Of a stretch of DNA of 64,000 bases, positions 44,308 to 53,228 are shown one piece after another. The position numbers were made by a program, and so were the translations under genes. The notes under the pieces are model-generated. The model was not told the origin of the DNA and ran no database searches. It saw nothing but the letters and a program-made list of their open reading frames with translations. Origin of the DNA: JAFGMC01 sp963540515 (GTDB taxonomy: Bacteria > Pseudomonadota > Alphaproteobacteria > Rs-D84); NCBI GenBank assembly GCA_963540515.1, contig CAUTNA010000001.1, positions 1 to 64,000 of the forward strand, in the 5' to 3' direction. Position 1 is the first letter of the stretch; the number at the start of each line of letters is the position of its first letter.

Positions 44308-45588
44308 ATGATTGATATAAAGTTTATTCGTGAAAATCAGGATATTGTAAAAAATGCTTGTAAACTCAAAGGATTTATTGATAATACTGATAAAATACTA
44401 GAACTTGATAAAAAAGTTAGAGAACTTAAAACTTTAACAGAAAGTAAAGTAGCAGAAAAAAATAAAATATCTAAAGAAATACCAAATTCTTCAAATAAAG
44501 AAGAGCTTATAAAGAAATCAAAACTTATAGATGATGAAATTTCAGAAGAATTAAAAGAATTAGCTGATAAAGAAAATCTATTAAAAGATTTACTTTTTAC
44601 AGTTCCACAAATTCCAAATGAAGATTCACCTGTTGGTGAAGATGATAAATCAAATACTGTTATAAAAATAGTTGGAAAAATAAGAAATTTTGATTTTACT
44701 CCTCTTGCACAATGGGATATTTTAGACAGAAATAATTGGTGGTATCCAGAAAAAATATCTCAAATATCTGGAGCAAGAACTTATTGTTTAATAGGAGAAG
44801 CTGCAGAATTAAATCTGGCTGTACAAATGTATGTTATAAATAAACTTATTTCTAAAGGATTTAAACTTATTGAATGTCCCTCAATAACAAAGCTAGAAAC
44901 TGTTTTTAATGCAGGTCATTTTTTAGGTTCAGATTTATCAATAATGAAAGATGATGTGTTTATATTAAAAGACACAGATAAATGTTTAGCTGGTACATCA
45001 GAAATTATTTTAAACTCTATACATAGAGATGAAATATTAAAAGAAACACAGCTACCTATTAAATATATTGGACTTTCTCAATGTTTCAGAAAAGAAGCAG
45101 GTGCTGCAGGAAGAGACACAAGAGGACTTGTTAGATTTCATCAATTCAATAAAGTTGAACAATTTGTATTTTGTACAGAAGAACAAGCAGAAGGAATTTA
45201 TCAACTCCTATTAAATAATTTATGTGAAACTATGGAAGATTTGGAACTTCCATACAGAATTATAGCGAATTCTACTGGGGATATGGGATTTAATAAAGTA
45301 AAAATGAATGATGTTGAGGCATGGATTCCATCAGAAAACACATATAGAGAAATGGGAAGTTGTTCATTTATAGGAGATTTTCAATCACGAAGAACAAATA
45401 CAAGATATAGGGAAGATAAAACTGGTAAATTAAAATTTTGTTATACTTTAAACAATACAGGTATTGCCCTTCCTCGTGCTATTGCACCATTTATAGAAAA
45501 TCATCAAAATGCAGATGGAAGTGTTAATATTCCAATTAAATTACAACCATATCTTGGTGGAAGAACAAAAATTGGAAATAAAAATTAA
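44308..45588 (+). CDS. serS: Seryl-tRNA synthetase
   Basis: Charges tRNA-Ser and tRNA-Sec. It has 426 residues with the N-terminal coiled-coil arm (about 30-100) that holds the long variable arm of tRNA-Ser. The class II motifs are CFRKEAGAAGRDTRGLVRFHQF (motif 2) and GIALPRAIAPFIEN (motif 3), with TSEI and the serine-binding segments between. AGAGGA precedes the ATG. The 137-base gap with divergent trxB should hold both promoters. Confidence 0.97.
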   Translation: MIDIKFIRENQDIVKNACKLKGFIDNTDKILELDKKVRELKTLTESKVAEKNKISKEIPNSSNKEELIKKSKLIDDEISEELKELADKENLLKDLLFTVPQIPNEDSPVGEDDKSNTVIKIVGKIRNFDFTPLAQWDILDRNNWWYPEKISQISGARTYCLIGEAAELNLAVQMYVINKLISKGFKLIECPSITKLETVFNAGHFLGSDLSIMKDDVFILKDTDKCLAGTSEIILNSIHRDEILKETQLPIKYIGLSQCFRKEAGAAGRDTRGLVRFHQFNKVEQFVFCTEEQAEGIYQLLLNNLCETMEDLELPYRIIANSTGDMGFNKVKMNDVEAWIPSENTYREMGSCSFIGDFQSRRTNTRYREDKTGKLKFCYTLNNTGIALPRAIAPFIENHQNADGSVNIPIKLQPYLGGRTKIGNKN

Positions 45589-45611
45589 TTTAAAATATAT
45601 GGAAGAATAAA

Positions 45612-47447
45612 ATGAAAATAAGAAATATTGCGATAATAGCACACGTAGATCATGGTAAAACAACCTTAGTTGATAATATGCTTAAACAAGCTGGAACTTT
45701 TAGAGAAAATGAAAAAGTTGCAGAACGTGTTATGGATAGCGGAGATTTAGAAAAAGAAAGAGGTATAACAATTTCTGCAAAACCTACTTCTATACAATGG
45801 GGAGAATATAAAATAAATATTGTAGATACACCAGGACACGCTGATTTCGGTGGAGAAGTAGAGAGAATTTTATCCATGGTAGATGGAGTTGTTTTACTTG
45901 TTGATTCTGCAGAAGGACCTATGCCTCAAACAAAATTTGTATTATCAAAAGCTTTAAAATTGGGATTATGTCCTATAGTTTGTATAAATAAAATAGATAG
46001 AGCAGATCAAAGAGCAGAAGAAGTATTAGGAGAGACTTTTGATCTTTTTGATAAACTTGGAGCAAATGAACAACAATTAGATTTTCCATATTTGTATGCT
46101 GTTGGTAGAGATGGTTGGGCAGTCAGAAATTTATCTGATGAAAAGAAAGATTTAACCCCACTATTTCAGTTAATAGTTGATCATGTTCCAGCACCAGATT
46201 GTAGAGGAACACATTGCAATATAGACGCACCTTTTACTATGCTTGCAACAACACTAGAGGCTGATCCTTATGTGGGAAGAATACTTACCGGAAAAATAGA
46301 ATCTGGAACTGTTCGTATTGGACAACCTGTTAAAGCACTTAATATATCAGGTCAAACTATAGAGCAAACAAAAATAACAAAAATCATTGAACATAGAGGA
46401 ATTGAAAAAGTATCTTTAGAGTCGGCAAGCGCCGGTGATATAGTTATAATAGCGGGTTTTTCAAAAGCAACTGTATCGGATACTCTTTGTGATTTAAATG
46501 TCGATACTCCACTTCCTGCTATGCCAATAGATCCTCCAACACTTACTATGACATTTTCTGTTAATACTTCACCGCTTGCTGGTAAAAGTGGAGGTAAAAA
46601 ATTAACATCTCGTATGATAGGAGAAAGACTTTTCAAAGAAGCAGAAACTAATATTGCCTTAATTGTTTCACAAAGTGAAAATAATGATGCTTTTGAGGTC
46701 TCTGGCAGAGGTGAATTGCAACTTGGTATTTTAATTGAAACTATGAGAAGAGAAGGATTTGAACTATCTGTATCTAGACCTAGAGTTGTTACAAAAAAAG
46801 ATGAAAATGGAAATATCTTAGAACCAATTGAAGATGTTGTAATTGATGTAGATGATGAATTTAGTGGTGTAGTTATTGAAAAAATGACTAAAAGGAAAGC
46901 AACTATTGTAGAAATGAAATCATCTGGAAATGGTAAAACAAGAATTATATTTTCCGCTCCTTCTAGAGGACTGATTGGATATTTATCAGAATTTAGAACA
47001 GATACTAGAGGAACTGGAATTATGAACAGAGTTTTCTCTGAATATGCTTCTTATAGAGGTCCAATTATTCAATATAGGCCAGGAGTTTTAGTATCAATGG
47101 AAACAGGAAATGCAGCAACTTATGCATTACATAATTTAGAATCTAGAGGTTTCTTATTTATAGAACCACAAACTCAAGTTTATTCAGGTATGATTATTGG
47201 AGAACATAGTAAAGAAAACGATTTAGAAGTAAATCCAATTAAAGGTAAAGAACTTACAAATATGAGATCTGTTACTGCTGATGAAAAACTATTTTTATCT
47301 CCTCCTAGAAAAATGTCTTTAGAAGAAGCATTATCTTATATACAAGATGATGAGCTGGTAGAAGTCACACCAAACACTATAAGACTCAGAAAAAAAGAAC
47401 TTGATAGTAATATAAGAAAAAAAATAAGGAAAAATAGTGAAATCTAA
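45612..47447 (+). CDS. typA: Ribosome-associated GTPase TypA/BipA
   Basis: A translational GTPase of 611 residues involved in ribosome assembly and stress adaptation. G1 is AHVDHGKTT, G2 RGITI, G3 DTPGHADF and G4 NKID. Domains II, III and V follow, then the TypA-specific C-terminal domain (with LFIEPQTQVYSGMIIGEH and NMRS). It ends by overlapping the following glycan gene by 11 bases. Confidence 0.96.
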   Translation: MKIRNIAIIAHVDHGKTTLVDNMLKQAGTFRENEKVAERVMDSGDLEKERGITISAKPTSIQWGEYKINIVDTPGHADFGGEVERILSMVDGVVLLVDSAEGPMPQTKFVLSKALKLGLCPIVCINKIDRADQRAEEVLGETFDLFDKLGANEQQLDFPYLYAVGRDGWAVRNLSDEKKDLTPLFQLIVDHVPAPDCRGTHCNIDAPFTMLATTLEADPYVGRILTGKIESGTVRIGQPVKALNISGQTIEQTKITKIIEHRGIEKVSLESASAGDIVIIAGFSKATVSDTLCDLNVDTPLPAMPIDPPTLTMTFSVNTSPLAGKSGGKKLTSRMIGERLFKEAETNIALIVSQSENNDAFEVSGRGELQLGILIETMRREGFELSVSRPRVVTKKDENGNILEPIEDVVIDVDDEFSGVVIEKMTKRKATIVEMKSSGNGKTRIIFSAPSRGLIGYLSEFRTDTRGTGIMNRVFSEYASYRGPIIQYRPGVLVSMETGNAATYALHNLESRGFLFIEPQTQVYSGMIIGEHSKENDLEVNPIKGKELTNMRSVTADEKLFLSPPRKMSLEEALSYIQDDELVEVTPNTIRLRKKELDSNIRKKIRKNSEI

Positions 47448-48282
47448 AAGATTATTTATTTTTGCCTCATACAATACAAAAAATATTATAGATGAATCAG
47501 TAATATCCTACGTTGAGCATTTATCTAAATTAGGTGATGTAATTTTTTATATGGATAATGATTTAACTGATAATGAACTATCTAAAATAAAAAAATTTAC
47601 TATTTTTTCTGAAGCAAAAAGACATAACAAATACGACTTTGGAAGTTATGAACGTGGTTTTATAATTGCTAAAGACAAAAAAATTCTTAAAAATTACGAT
47701 TTTATTTATTTTGTAAACGACTCTGTTTATTGGTTATTTATATCATTGCTATCTACTTTAGATGATTTGGAATCAAAAAAAACAGATGCAATTGGAATAT
47801 CTTTTAATCCTCATAAAAAGAATTATCATATACAAACATATTTCTTTGGAATTAATAAAAAAATATTTTTATCTGATAAATTTTATAAATTCATTACAGA
47901 CTATAAAAATTCAGATAAAGGATTAATAACATACAAATTTGAAATAGGTTTTACTCGTTTCTTGGAAGATAATAAATTTTCTTGGTGTTATAAATATTCA
48001 TTAAAAAGGAAATCTGTTTATAATAATATAAAAAAGTTATTTAATATAAATTTTCCATTTTTAAAAAAGGCATCTTTTATAAGAAAACATGGCGGACTTG
48101 GTAATCAAATATCTTATGTGTTGAATAAATTAGAACCAGAGAATAGAGCTATAATTTTGAATAGTTCAAAAATTTCTTATGGTAATAATTATATAGATTG
48201 GTTATTAAACAAAACTTATTTAACTTACTTATACAGAAATATAAAACATATTTTTTATAAAATATTTGTTGAAGGAATATAA
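47437..48282 (+). CDS. Rhamnan synthesis F (RgpF)-type glycan protein
   Basis: The 281-residue protein starts at GTG with AAGGA seven bases upstream, inside the end of typA. It matches the RgpF-like pattern: FASYNTKNIIDESVISYVEHL, the segment NKYDFGSYERGF, YDFIYFVNDSVY and GISFNPHKKNYHIQTYFFG. Family members make or transfer sugars in cell-surface polysaccharides. With 48286-49116 it forms a small glycan pair attached to the typA transcript. Confidence 0.82.
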   Translation: MKSKRLFIFASYNTKNIIDESVISYVEHLSKLGDVIFYMDNDLTDNELSKIKKFTIFSEAKRHNKYDFGSYERGFIIAKDKKILKNYDFIYFVNDSVYWLFISLLSTLDDLESKKTDAIGISFNPHKKNYHIQTYFFGINKKIFLSDKFYKFITDYKNSDKGLITYKFEIGFTRFLEDNKFSWCYKYSLKRKSVYNNIKKLFNINFPFLKKASFIRKHGGLGNQISYVLNKLEPENRAIILNSSKISYGNNYIDWLLNKTYLTYLYRNIKHIFYKIFVEGI

Positions 48283-48285
48283 ATT

Positions 48286-49116
48286 ATGAAACGTATAGCA
48301 GCAATTACTATGGCGCGTAATGATGATTTTTTTTTAAGTCGCTGGATAGAATATTATGGAAAAGAAATTGGAAAAGAAAATCTTTTTGTATGTTTAGATG
48401 GCTTAGATCAAAATGCTCCTAAAAATTCAAAAGGTGTAAATGTCAATAAATTTGAACATATAGATAGTTTATCTCGATCAAAAGCAGATAAATACAGAAT
48501 AAATATTATATCTAAATTAGCAAAAAATTTATTCAAAGATGGTTATGATATTGTCATAGGTTGTGATAGTGATGAGTTTTTAGTTTTAGATCCTAAAATA
48601 AATATTTCATTAAAAAAATATTTATCAGAAAAAAAGAATATTAATTCTTTATCTGCTCTTGGATTAGATGTTTCGCAAGATTTAAATAAAGAATATTTAC
48701 TTAATAAAAAAGAACTCTTTCTAAAACAGAGAAATTTTGCTCTTCTTTCAACAAGATATACTAAACCTGTAATATTATTTAAAGCTTTGAAATGGGGAAG
48801 TGGATTTCATTGCATAAAAAAACATAATTTCCATATAGATAAAAATTTATATTTATTTCATTTTGGTAGTGTTGACTATGAAATGCTTAGAAGTAAAATA
48901 ACTGATCGAAATCCTGATTGGAAAAAACATTTAAAAAGAAGAGCTAAATCTATTTTTATAGTTACAACTAAAAAAAATAGAAGTGAGTTTAATATAAAGT
49001 TAGCAAGATTTTTACAAAGTGTTATACGACCAATCTATGCATGGAATAAACCTGCTATGTTTGGAATTAAATTAGTTACAACAATACCTGAGAGATTTAA
49101 AAATATAGAACTATAG
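48286..49116 (+). CDS. Glycosyltransferase (Glyco_tranf_2_4 / GT92-like)
   Basis: A 276-residue GT-A-type glycosyltransferase. The N-terminus AAITMARNDDFFLSRWIEYYGK is typical, and the metal-binding DxD lies in IGCDSDEFLVLDP. The basic C-terminal region (KKHLKRRAKSIFI) may contact the membrane. Donor and acceptor sugars are unknown. It is three bases after the RgpF-like gene, and its last codons form the stem of a terminator. Confidence 0.83.
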   Translation: MKRIAAITMARNDDFFLSRWIEYYGKEIGKENLFVCLDGLDQNAPKNSKGVNVNKFEHIDSLSRSKADKYRINIISKLAKNLFKDGYDIVIGCDSDEFLVLDPKINISLKKYLSEKKNINSLSALGLDVSQDLNKEYLLNKKELFLKQRNFALLSTRYTKPVILFKALKWGSGFHCIKKHNFHIDKNLYLFHFGSVDYEMLRSKITDRNPDWKKHLKRRAKSIFIVTTKKNRSEFNIKLARFLQSVIRPIYAWNKPAMFGIKLVTTIPERFKNIEL

Positions 49117-49135
49117 AATAGTTCTATATTTTTAT
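49102..49135. terminator. Rho-independent terminator of the typA-glycan transcript
   Basis: A perfect 13-bp stem (49102-49114 with 49118-49130) closes on a three-base loop AGA and runs into TTTATTTAT. The left stem holds the last codons of the upstream gene and the TAG stop spans 49114-49116, so the stop is in the loop. It could also act on the opposite strand for the convergent glycosyltransferases. Confidence 0.82.
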
Positions 49136-49146
49136 TTATATATAAA

Positions 49147-50142
49147 CTAACTAACAAAATCTATAATTCTTTTATAATACTTCCGTGCTCTTTGTGAAGA
49201 CTTATTATCTAAAATACCATCTTTCATAAGACCTAAAAATATAGATTTTGCCTTCTTTGTGTCTTCAACATCTAACCCTTTAATTTTTCTAAATATAAAA
49301 AATATAAACGGCCATAAAAATTCATGATTCCATAATTCAAACTCATAAAGAGAAGCTTTTTTATATTTTTCAAATCCATCTTTTAGACCAGTTGCTATAT
49401 CCTTTATAATAGTTAAATTCTTAGTACTAGCTAAAATAGAATTTAAATTAGGAATATAGTAATATAATGGTAATTTAGTTATAGTTATACTTGGCTTTTT
49501 AAGTATAACAGATGTCCACCAAGGAAGATCTTCCATTATTATACCTTTGATAAAAGGTATATCTTTTATTAACTCTCTTTTATATAAATTCTGCCAAATA
49601 TAACAATGTTTAATCTGCCAATATTTTTTACGATGACTTCTTTCTGTACAATAAGCTATAGCATCATTTATATTTTTATATCTTATTTTATCTATGTCAT
49701 AAATTTTATTTATATTACTAGGTCTAACATTATTTATATCCATTCCTAATTTTTGTTTTATTAATAACTTTGTTCTAAGACCTGTGTATTTTCTAAAAGA
49801 AACTATATCTGTTCTATTTTTTTGTGCTAAATAATATGTTATTTCCAAAGTTTGTTTATGTATAAAATCATCAGAATCTAAAAAGAAAATATAATCGCCT
49901 CTTGCTTTTGAAATCCCAAAATTACGAGCATCTGAAAGACCACCATTTTCTTTTTTAAAAACTTTTATTCTTTTATCTTTATTCTCATATTGTTTTAATA
50001 TTTTGTCGCAATTATCAGGACTACCATCATTTACACATATTACTTCAAAATCATCAAAAGTCTGTGATAAAACACTATCCAAACATCTTGGTAAAAACTT
50101 CTCAACATTATAAACTGGTATAACTACAGATATTTTCGCCAT
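49147..50142 (-). CDS. GT2-family glycosyltransferase, copy A
   Basis: The 331-residue enzyme has a GT-A domain: KISVVIPVYNVEKFLPRCLDSV, FEVICVNDGSPDNC, NGGLSDARNFGISKARG and the DxD FLDSDD. It resembles capsule and O-antigen GT2 enzymes. Residues 1-257 are identical to copy B at 51148-52140, and about 730 bases match with no difference I can see. The C-terminal 74 residues diverge to roughly three-quarters identity. It is downstream of the capsular-type gene at 50151 by eight bases. Confidence 0.9.
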   Translation of the reverse strand: MAKISVVIPVYNVEKFLPRCLDSVLSQTFDDFEVICVNDGSPDNCDKILKQYENKDKRIKVFKKENGGLSDARNFGISKARGDYIFFLDSDDFIHKQTLEITYYLAQKNRTDIVSFRKYTGLRTKLLIKQKLGMDINNVRPSNINKIYDIDKIRYKNINDAIAYCTERSHRKKYWQIKHCYIWQNLYKRELIKDIPFIKGIIMEDLPWWTSVILKKPSITITKLPLYYYIPNLNSILASTKNLTIIKDIATGLKDGFEKYKKASLYEFELWNHEFLWPFIFFIFRKIKGLDVEDTKKAKSIFLGLMKDGILDNKSSQRARKYYKRIIDFVS

Positions 50143-50153
50143 AAATACTCCTA
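49421..50153. repeat. Identical repeat, copy 1 of 2 (partner 51419-52151)
   Basis: These 733 bases, at a fixed offset of 1998, match 51419-52151 with no mismatch or gap that I can find by eye. They cover the 5' three-quarters of the two GT2 genes and the shared ribosome site. Identity ends abruptly on both sides. The pair is a hot spot for recombination that would delete or amplify the intervening gene. Confidence 0.9.
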
Positions 50154-51068
50154 CATATTAATTATAACATCAGCAAAAGTACCCTTTTCAGGATTAGATG
50201 CTCCACGATATGTTAATTTTTGAAAGAAAACTTTACTTGTAATATCATCAAAAATCTTTTTATCAAATTTCTTATTATTATAAGCCCACCACAACGCATG
50301 AGTTGGATCTTGATCTATATGTGGCATTTTTTCAAAAAACTTCTTAGCTCTTTTATCATTTAAAACTAAAGATTTAAAAAGTAATTGATGCATAAAATAG
50401 TCCATTTCTCTTGGTTCATTTTTCCAATATTCCAGTATCATAGCTCTCCAAGCTTCTAACAAATAAGCTCCCTTACGACTTCTTATAAAACAATTCTGAA
50501 CAAAACTATAAGGACTCCCAGCATTTCCTGCCATATACATAAAAAAATCCTCTTTTATTATATTATCTGGAATAGGAGAAGATACAAAATCAGTAGCATC
50601 CATCCAAAATCCACCATAATTATGTAATAATTCAACACGAGAAATATCTGCAAAATGAGCTTTAGCTATATTACCTTTCCTATACTTATCAACAATCACA
50701 TCTGGTAATTCTATATAATCAAATATAGTTTTATCATTCAATACTAGATGTTCCTGAGAACAATTTCTTCTAACACTTCTAAAACACGCTTTTACTAATT
50801 CAGGAGCATTTTCTTCCCCCTGAAACCATATAGAATAAATTTTTTCATTTTTATCATTCTTTACAGGATCTTTAACTTCAACTTTTGAAGTACTTTTAAG
50901 GTATCTTTTAAAATAGTCCGCTATCACAACAGATACAACATTTGCCCTGACCTCTCTTCTTTTTTCTCGTTTTCTCCAAAGCCAGTTAAAAACATGAGCA
51001 AACAAAACTATTTTTGTAACAGCAAATATCCTGTTTTTTAATTTTAATCTTTTTATATCTATACCCAT
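50151..51068 (-). CDS. Capsular polysaccharide synthesis (GT32-like) glycosyltransferase
   Basis: The 305-residue protein has a basic, hydrophobic N-terminus, then a sugar-transferase domain with the family blocks IYSIWFQGEENAPELVK, HFADISRVELLHNYGGFWMDATD (the DxD-like metal site) and ALWWAYNN. It belongs to the capsular-synthesis/GT32 group. Its start has AGGAGT upstream. It sits between the two GT2 copies, behind a fragment of the recA 3' end, and was probably once directly downstream of recA. Confidence 0.86.
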   Translation of the reverse strand: MGIDIKRLKLKNRIFAVTKIVLFAHVFNWLWRKREKRREVRANVVSVVIADYFKRYLKSTSKVEVKDPVKNDKNEKIYSIWFQGEENAPELVKACFRSVRRNCSQEHLVLNDKTIFDYIELPDVIVDKYRKGNIAKAHFADISRVELLHNYGGFWMDATDFVSSPIPDNIIKEDFFMYMAGNAGSPYSFVQNCFIRSRKGAYLLEAWRAMILEYWKNEPREMDYFMHQLLFKSLVLNDKRAKKFFEKMPHIDQDPTHALWWAYNNKKFDKKIFDDITSKVFFQKLTYRGASNPEKGTFADVIINM

Positions 51069-51079
51069 AATAAAAACTC

Positions 51080-51160
51080 CTATTCTTCTGTTGGTTTTAC
51101 TATTCCATTTGAATCAGATATCATAGATTCAGCTATAATCCATAATCTTATTCAAAACTT
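51080..51160 (-). pseudogene. Duplicated remnant of the recA 3' end
   Basis: This stretch aligns with the last codons of recA (52158 onward). About 57 bases match at roughly 86 percent, including the stop, then there is an 11-base deletion, then a second matching block. The frame is broken. The stop codon of GT2 copy B lies in the second block, so that gene's end is built on recA-derived DNA. It is a scar of a duplication that carried the recA tail. Confidence 0.82.
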
Positions 51161-52140
51161 TTAATCTTTTTAAGAATTCTATTTGCCTTCACATAAGAAG
51201 GGTTATTCAAAATACCATCTTTCATAAGACCTAAAAATATAGATTTTGCTTTCTTTGTATCTTCCTTATCTAATTCTTTAATCTTTCTAAATATATGAAA
51301 CATAAATGGCCATAAAAATTCACGATTCCATAATTCAAACTCATAAAGAGAAGCTTTTTCATATTTTTTAAGACTATCTCTTATTCCTGTTACTGTATCT
51401 TTTATAATAGTTAAATTTTTAGTACTAGCTAAAATAGAATTTAAATTAGGAATATAGTAATATAATGGTAATTTAGTTATAGTTATACTTGGCTTTTTAA
51501 GTATAACAGATGTCCACCAAGGAAGATCTTCCATTATTATACCTTTGATAAAAGGTATATCTTTTATTAACTCTCTTTTATATAAATTCTGCCAAATATA
51601 ACAATGTTTAATCTGCCAATATTTTTTACGATGACTTCTTTCTGTACAATAAGCTATAGCATCATTTATATTTTTATATCTTATTTTATCTATGTCATAA
51701 ATTTTATTTATATTACTAGGTCTAACATTATTTATATCCATTCCTAATTTTTGTTTTATTAATAACTTTGTTCTAAGACCTGTGTATTTTCTAAAAGAAA
51801 CTATATCTGTTCTATTTTTTTGTGCTAAATAATATGTTATTTCCAAAGTTTGTTTATGTATAAAATCATCAGAATCTAAAAAGAAAATATAATCGCCTCT
51901 TGCTTTTGAAATCCCAAAATTACGAGCATCTGAAAGACCACCATTTTCTTTTTTAAAAACTTTTATTCTTTTATCTTTATTCTCATATTGTTTTAATATT
52001 TTGTCGCAATTATCAGGACTACCATCATTTACACATATTACTTCAAAATCATCAAAAGTCTGTGATAAAACACTATCCAAACATCTTGGTAAAAACTTCT
52101 CAACATTATAAACTGGTATAACTACAGATATTTTCGCCAT
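51148..52140 (-). CDS. GT2-family glycosyltransferase, copy B
   Basis: The 330-residue paralogue of copy A, with identical GT-A domain residues 1-257. Its C-terminal tail (ending KIKSFE) differs and its stop falls within recA-derived sequence. It is 17 bases downstream of recA, so it is likely read from the recA transcript. The different tails could change acceptor choice or membrane contact, but this is speculation. Confidence 0.9.
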   Translation of the reverse strand: MAKISVVIPVYNVEKFLPRCLDSVLSQTFDDFEVICVNDGSPDNCDKILKQYENKDKRIKVFKKENGGLSDARNFGISKARGDYIFFLDSDDFIHKQTLEITYYLAQKNRTDIVSFRKYTGLRTKLLIKQKLGMDINNVRPSNINKIYDIDKIRYKNINDAIAYCTERSHRKKYWQIKHCYIWQNLYKRELIKDIPFIKGIIMEDLPWWTSVILKKPSITITKLPLYYYIPNLNSILASTKNLTIIKDTVTGIRDSLKKYEKASLYEFELWNREFLWPFMFHIFRKIKELDKEDTKKAKSIFLGLMKDGILNNPSYVKANRILKKIKSFE

Positions 52141-52151
52141 AAATACTCCTA
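51419..52151. repeat. Identical repeat, copy 2 of 2 (partner 49421-50153)
   Basis: Second copy of the 733-base repeat described at 49421. Both copies are in the same orientation and are separated by the GT32-like gene and the recA remnant. Confidence 0.9.
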
Positions 52152-52157
52152 AGCTCC

Positions 52158-53225
52158 CTACTCTTCTATACTTTCTACTATATCACTTGAATCAGATATC
52201 ATGGATTCAGCTATACCACTTGATTTATCCATAATCTTACTTAAAATTTCCTCTGCAATATCAGGATTTGTCTTTAGCCAATTTCTTGCATTAGCTTCGC
52301 CTTGTCCTATTCTCTCTCCATTATATGAATAAAAACTTCCAGCTTTTTCAATAATATCATTTTTAACACCCATATCTAAAATCTCACTAGATTTAGATAT
52401 ACCTTCTCCATACATTATTTTAAAATCAACAGTTCTAAATGGAGGAGCAACTTTATTTTTTACAACTTTTACCCTTGTTTCATTTCCTATAACATTTTCT
52501 TTATCTTTTATTTGACCTGTTCTTCTTATATCCAATCTAACAGATGCATAAAACTTTAAAGCATTTCCACCACTCGTTGTTTCAGGAGACCCAAACATAA
52601 CACCAATTTTCATTCTAATTTGATTTATAAAAATAAGAAGAGCATTACTTCTTGAAACACTACCCGCTAATTTTTTCAAAGATTGAGACATAAGCCTTGC
52701 AGTTGTTCCAACATGTGTATCACCAATATTTCCTTCTAATTCAGCTTTTGGTACAAGAGCCGCTACACTATCAACTACAACAACATCTACCGCACCAGAT
52801 TTTATTAAAGTATCTGCTATATCTAAAGCTTGTTCCCCAGAATCTGGCTGAGAAATAATAAGATTTTCAACATTTACACCTAATTTTTTAGCATAAGATG
52901 GATCTAAAGCATTCTCAGCATCTATATAAACACAGGTTCCACCTTTTTTTTGAGATTCGGCAACAGCATGCAAAGCAAGAGTTGTTTTTCCAGAACTCTC
53001 TGGACCAAAAATTTCAACAATTCTTCCTTTTGGATAACCACCAATACCAAGAGCTATATCCAAACCAACAGAACCACTAGAAATAGCTTCTATATTCTGA
53101 TGGTTTCCATCTCCCATTTTCATTATAGCTTCTTTACCAAAAGCTTTTTGAATCTGTGCAAGAGCAGCTTCTAAAGCTGGATTTTTTTCTGCTATATTCT
53201 GTGTTTTTGTTTCTTTCTTTGCCAT
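52158..53225 (-). CDS. recA: Recombinase RecA
   Basis: RecA has 355 residues. Walker A is GPESSGKTT, Walker B VVVVDSVAAL, loop L1 near EGNIGDTHVG, and loop L2 NQIRMKIGVMFGSPETTSGGNALKFYAS. The C-terminal tail is Ser/Asp/Glu-rich as usual. AAGG precedes the ATG. It follows an MFS gene by three bases, so it may lack its own regulated promoter. I saw no LexA-type operator next to it. Confidence 0.98.
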   Translation of the reverse strand: MAKKETKTQNIAEKNPALEAALAQIQKAFGKEAIMKMGDGNHQNIEAISSGSVGLDIALGIGGYPKGRIVEIFGPESSGKTTLALHAVAESQKKGGTCVYIDAENALDPSYAKKLGVNVENLIISQPDSGEQALDIADTLIKSGAVDVVVVDSVAALVPKAELEGNIGDTHVGTTARLMSQSLKKLAGSVSRSNALLIFINQIRMKIGVMFGSPETTSGGNALKFYASVRLDIRRTGQIKDKENVIGNETRVKVVKNKVAPPFRTVDFKIMYGEGISKSSEILDMGVKNDIIEKAGSFYSYNGERIGQGEANARNWLKTNPDIAEEILSKIMDKSSGIAESMISDSSDIVESIEE

Positions 53226-53228
53226 AGA

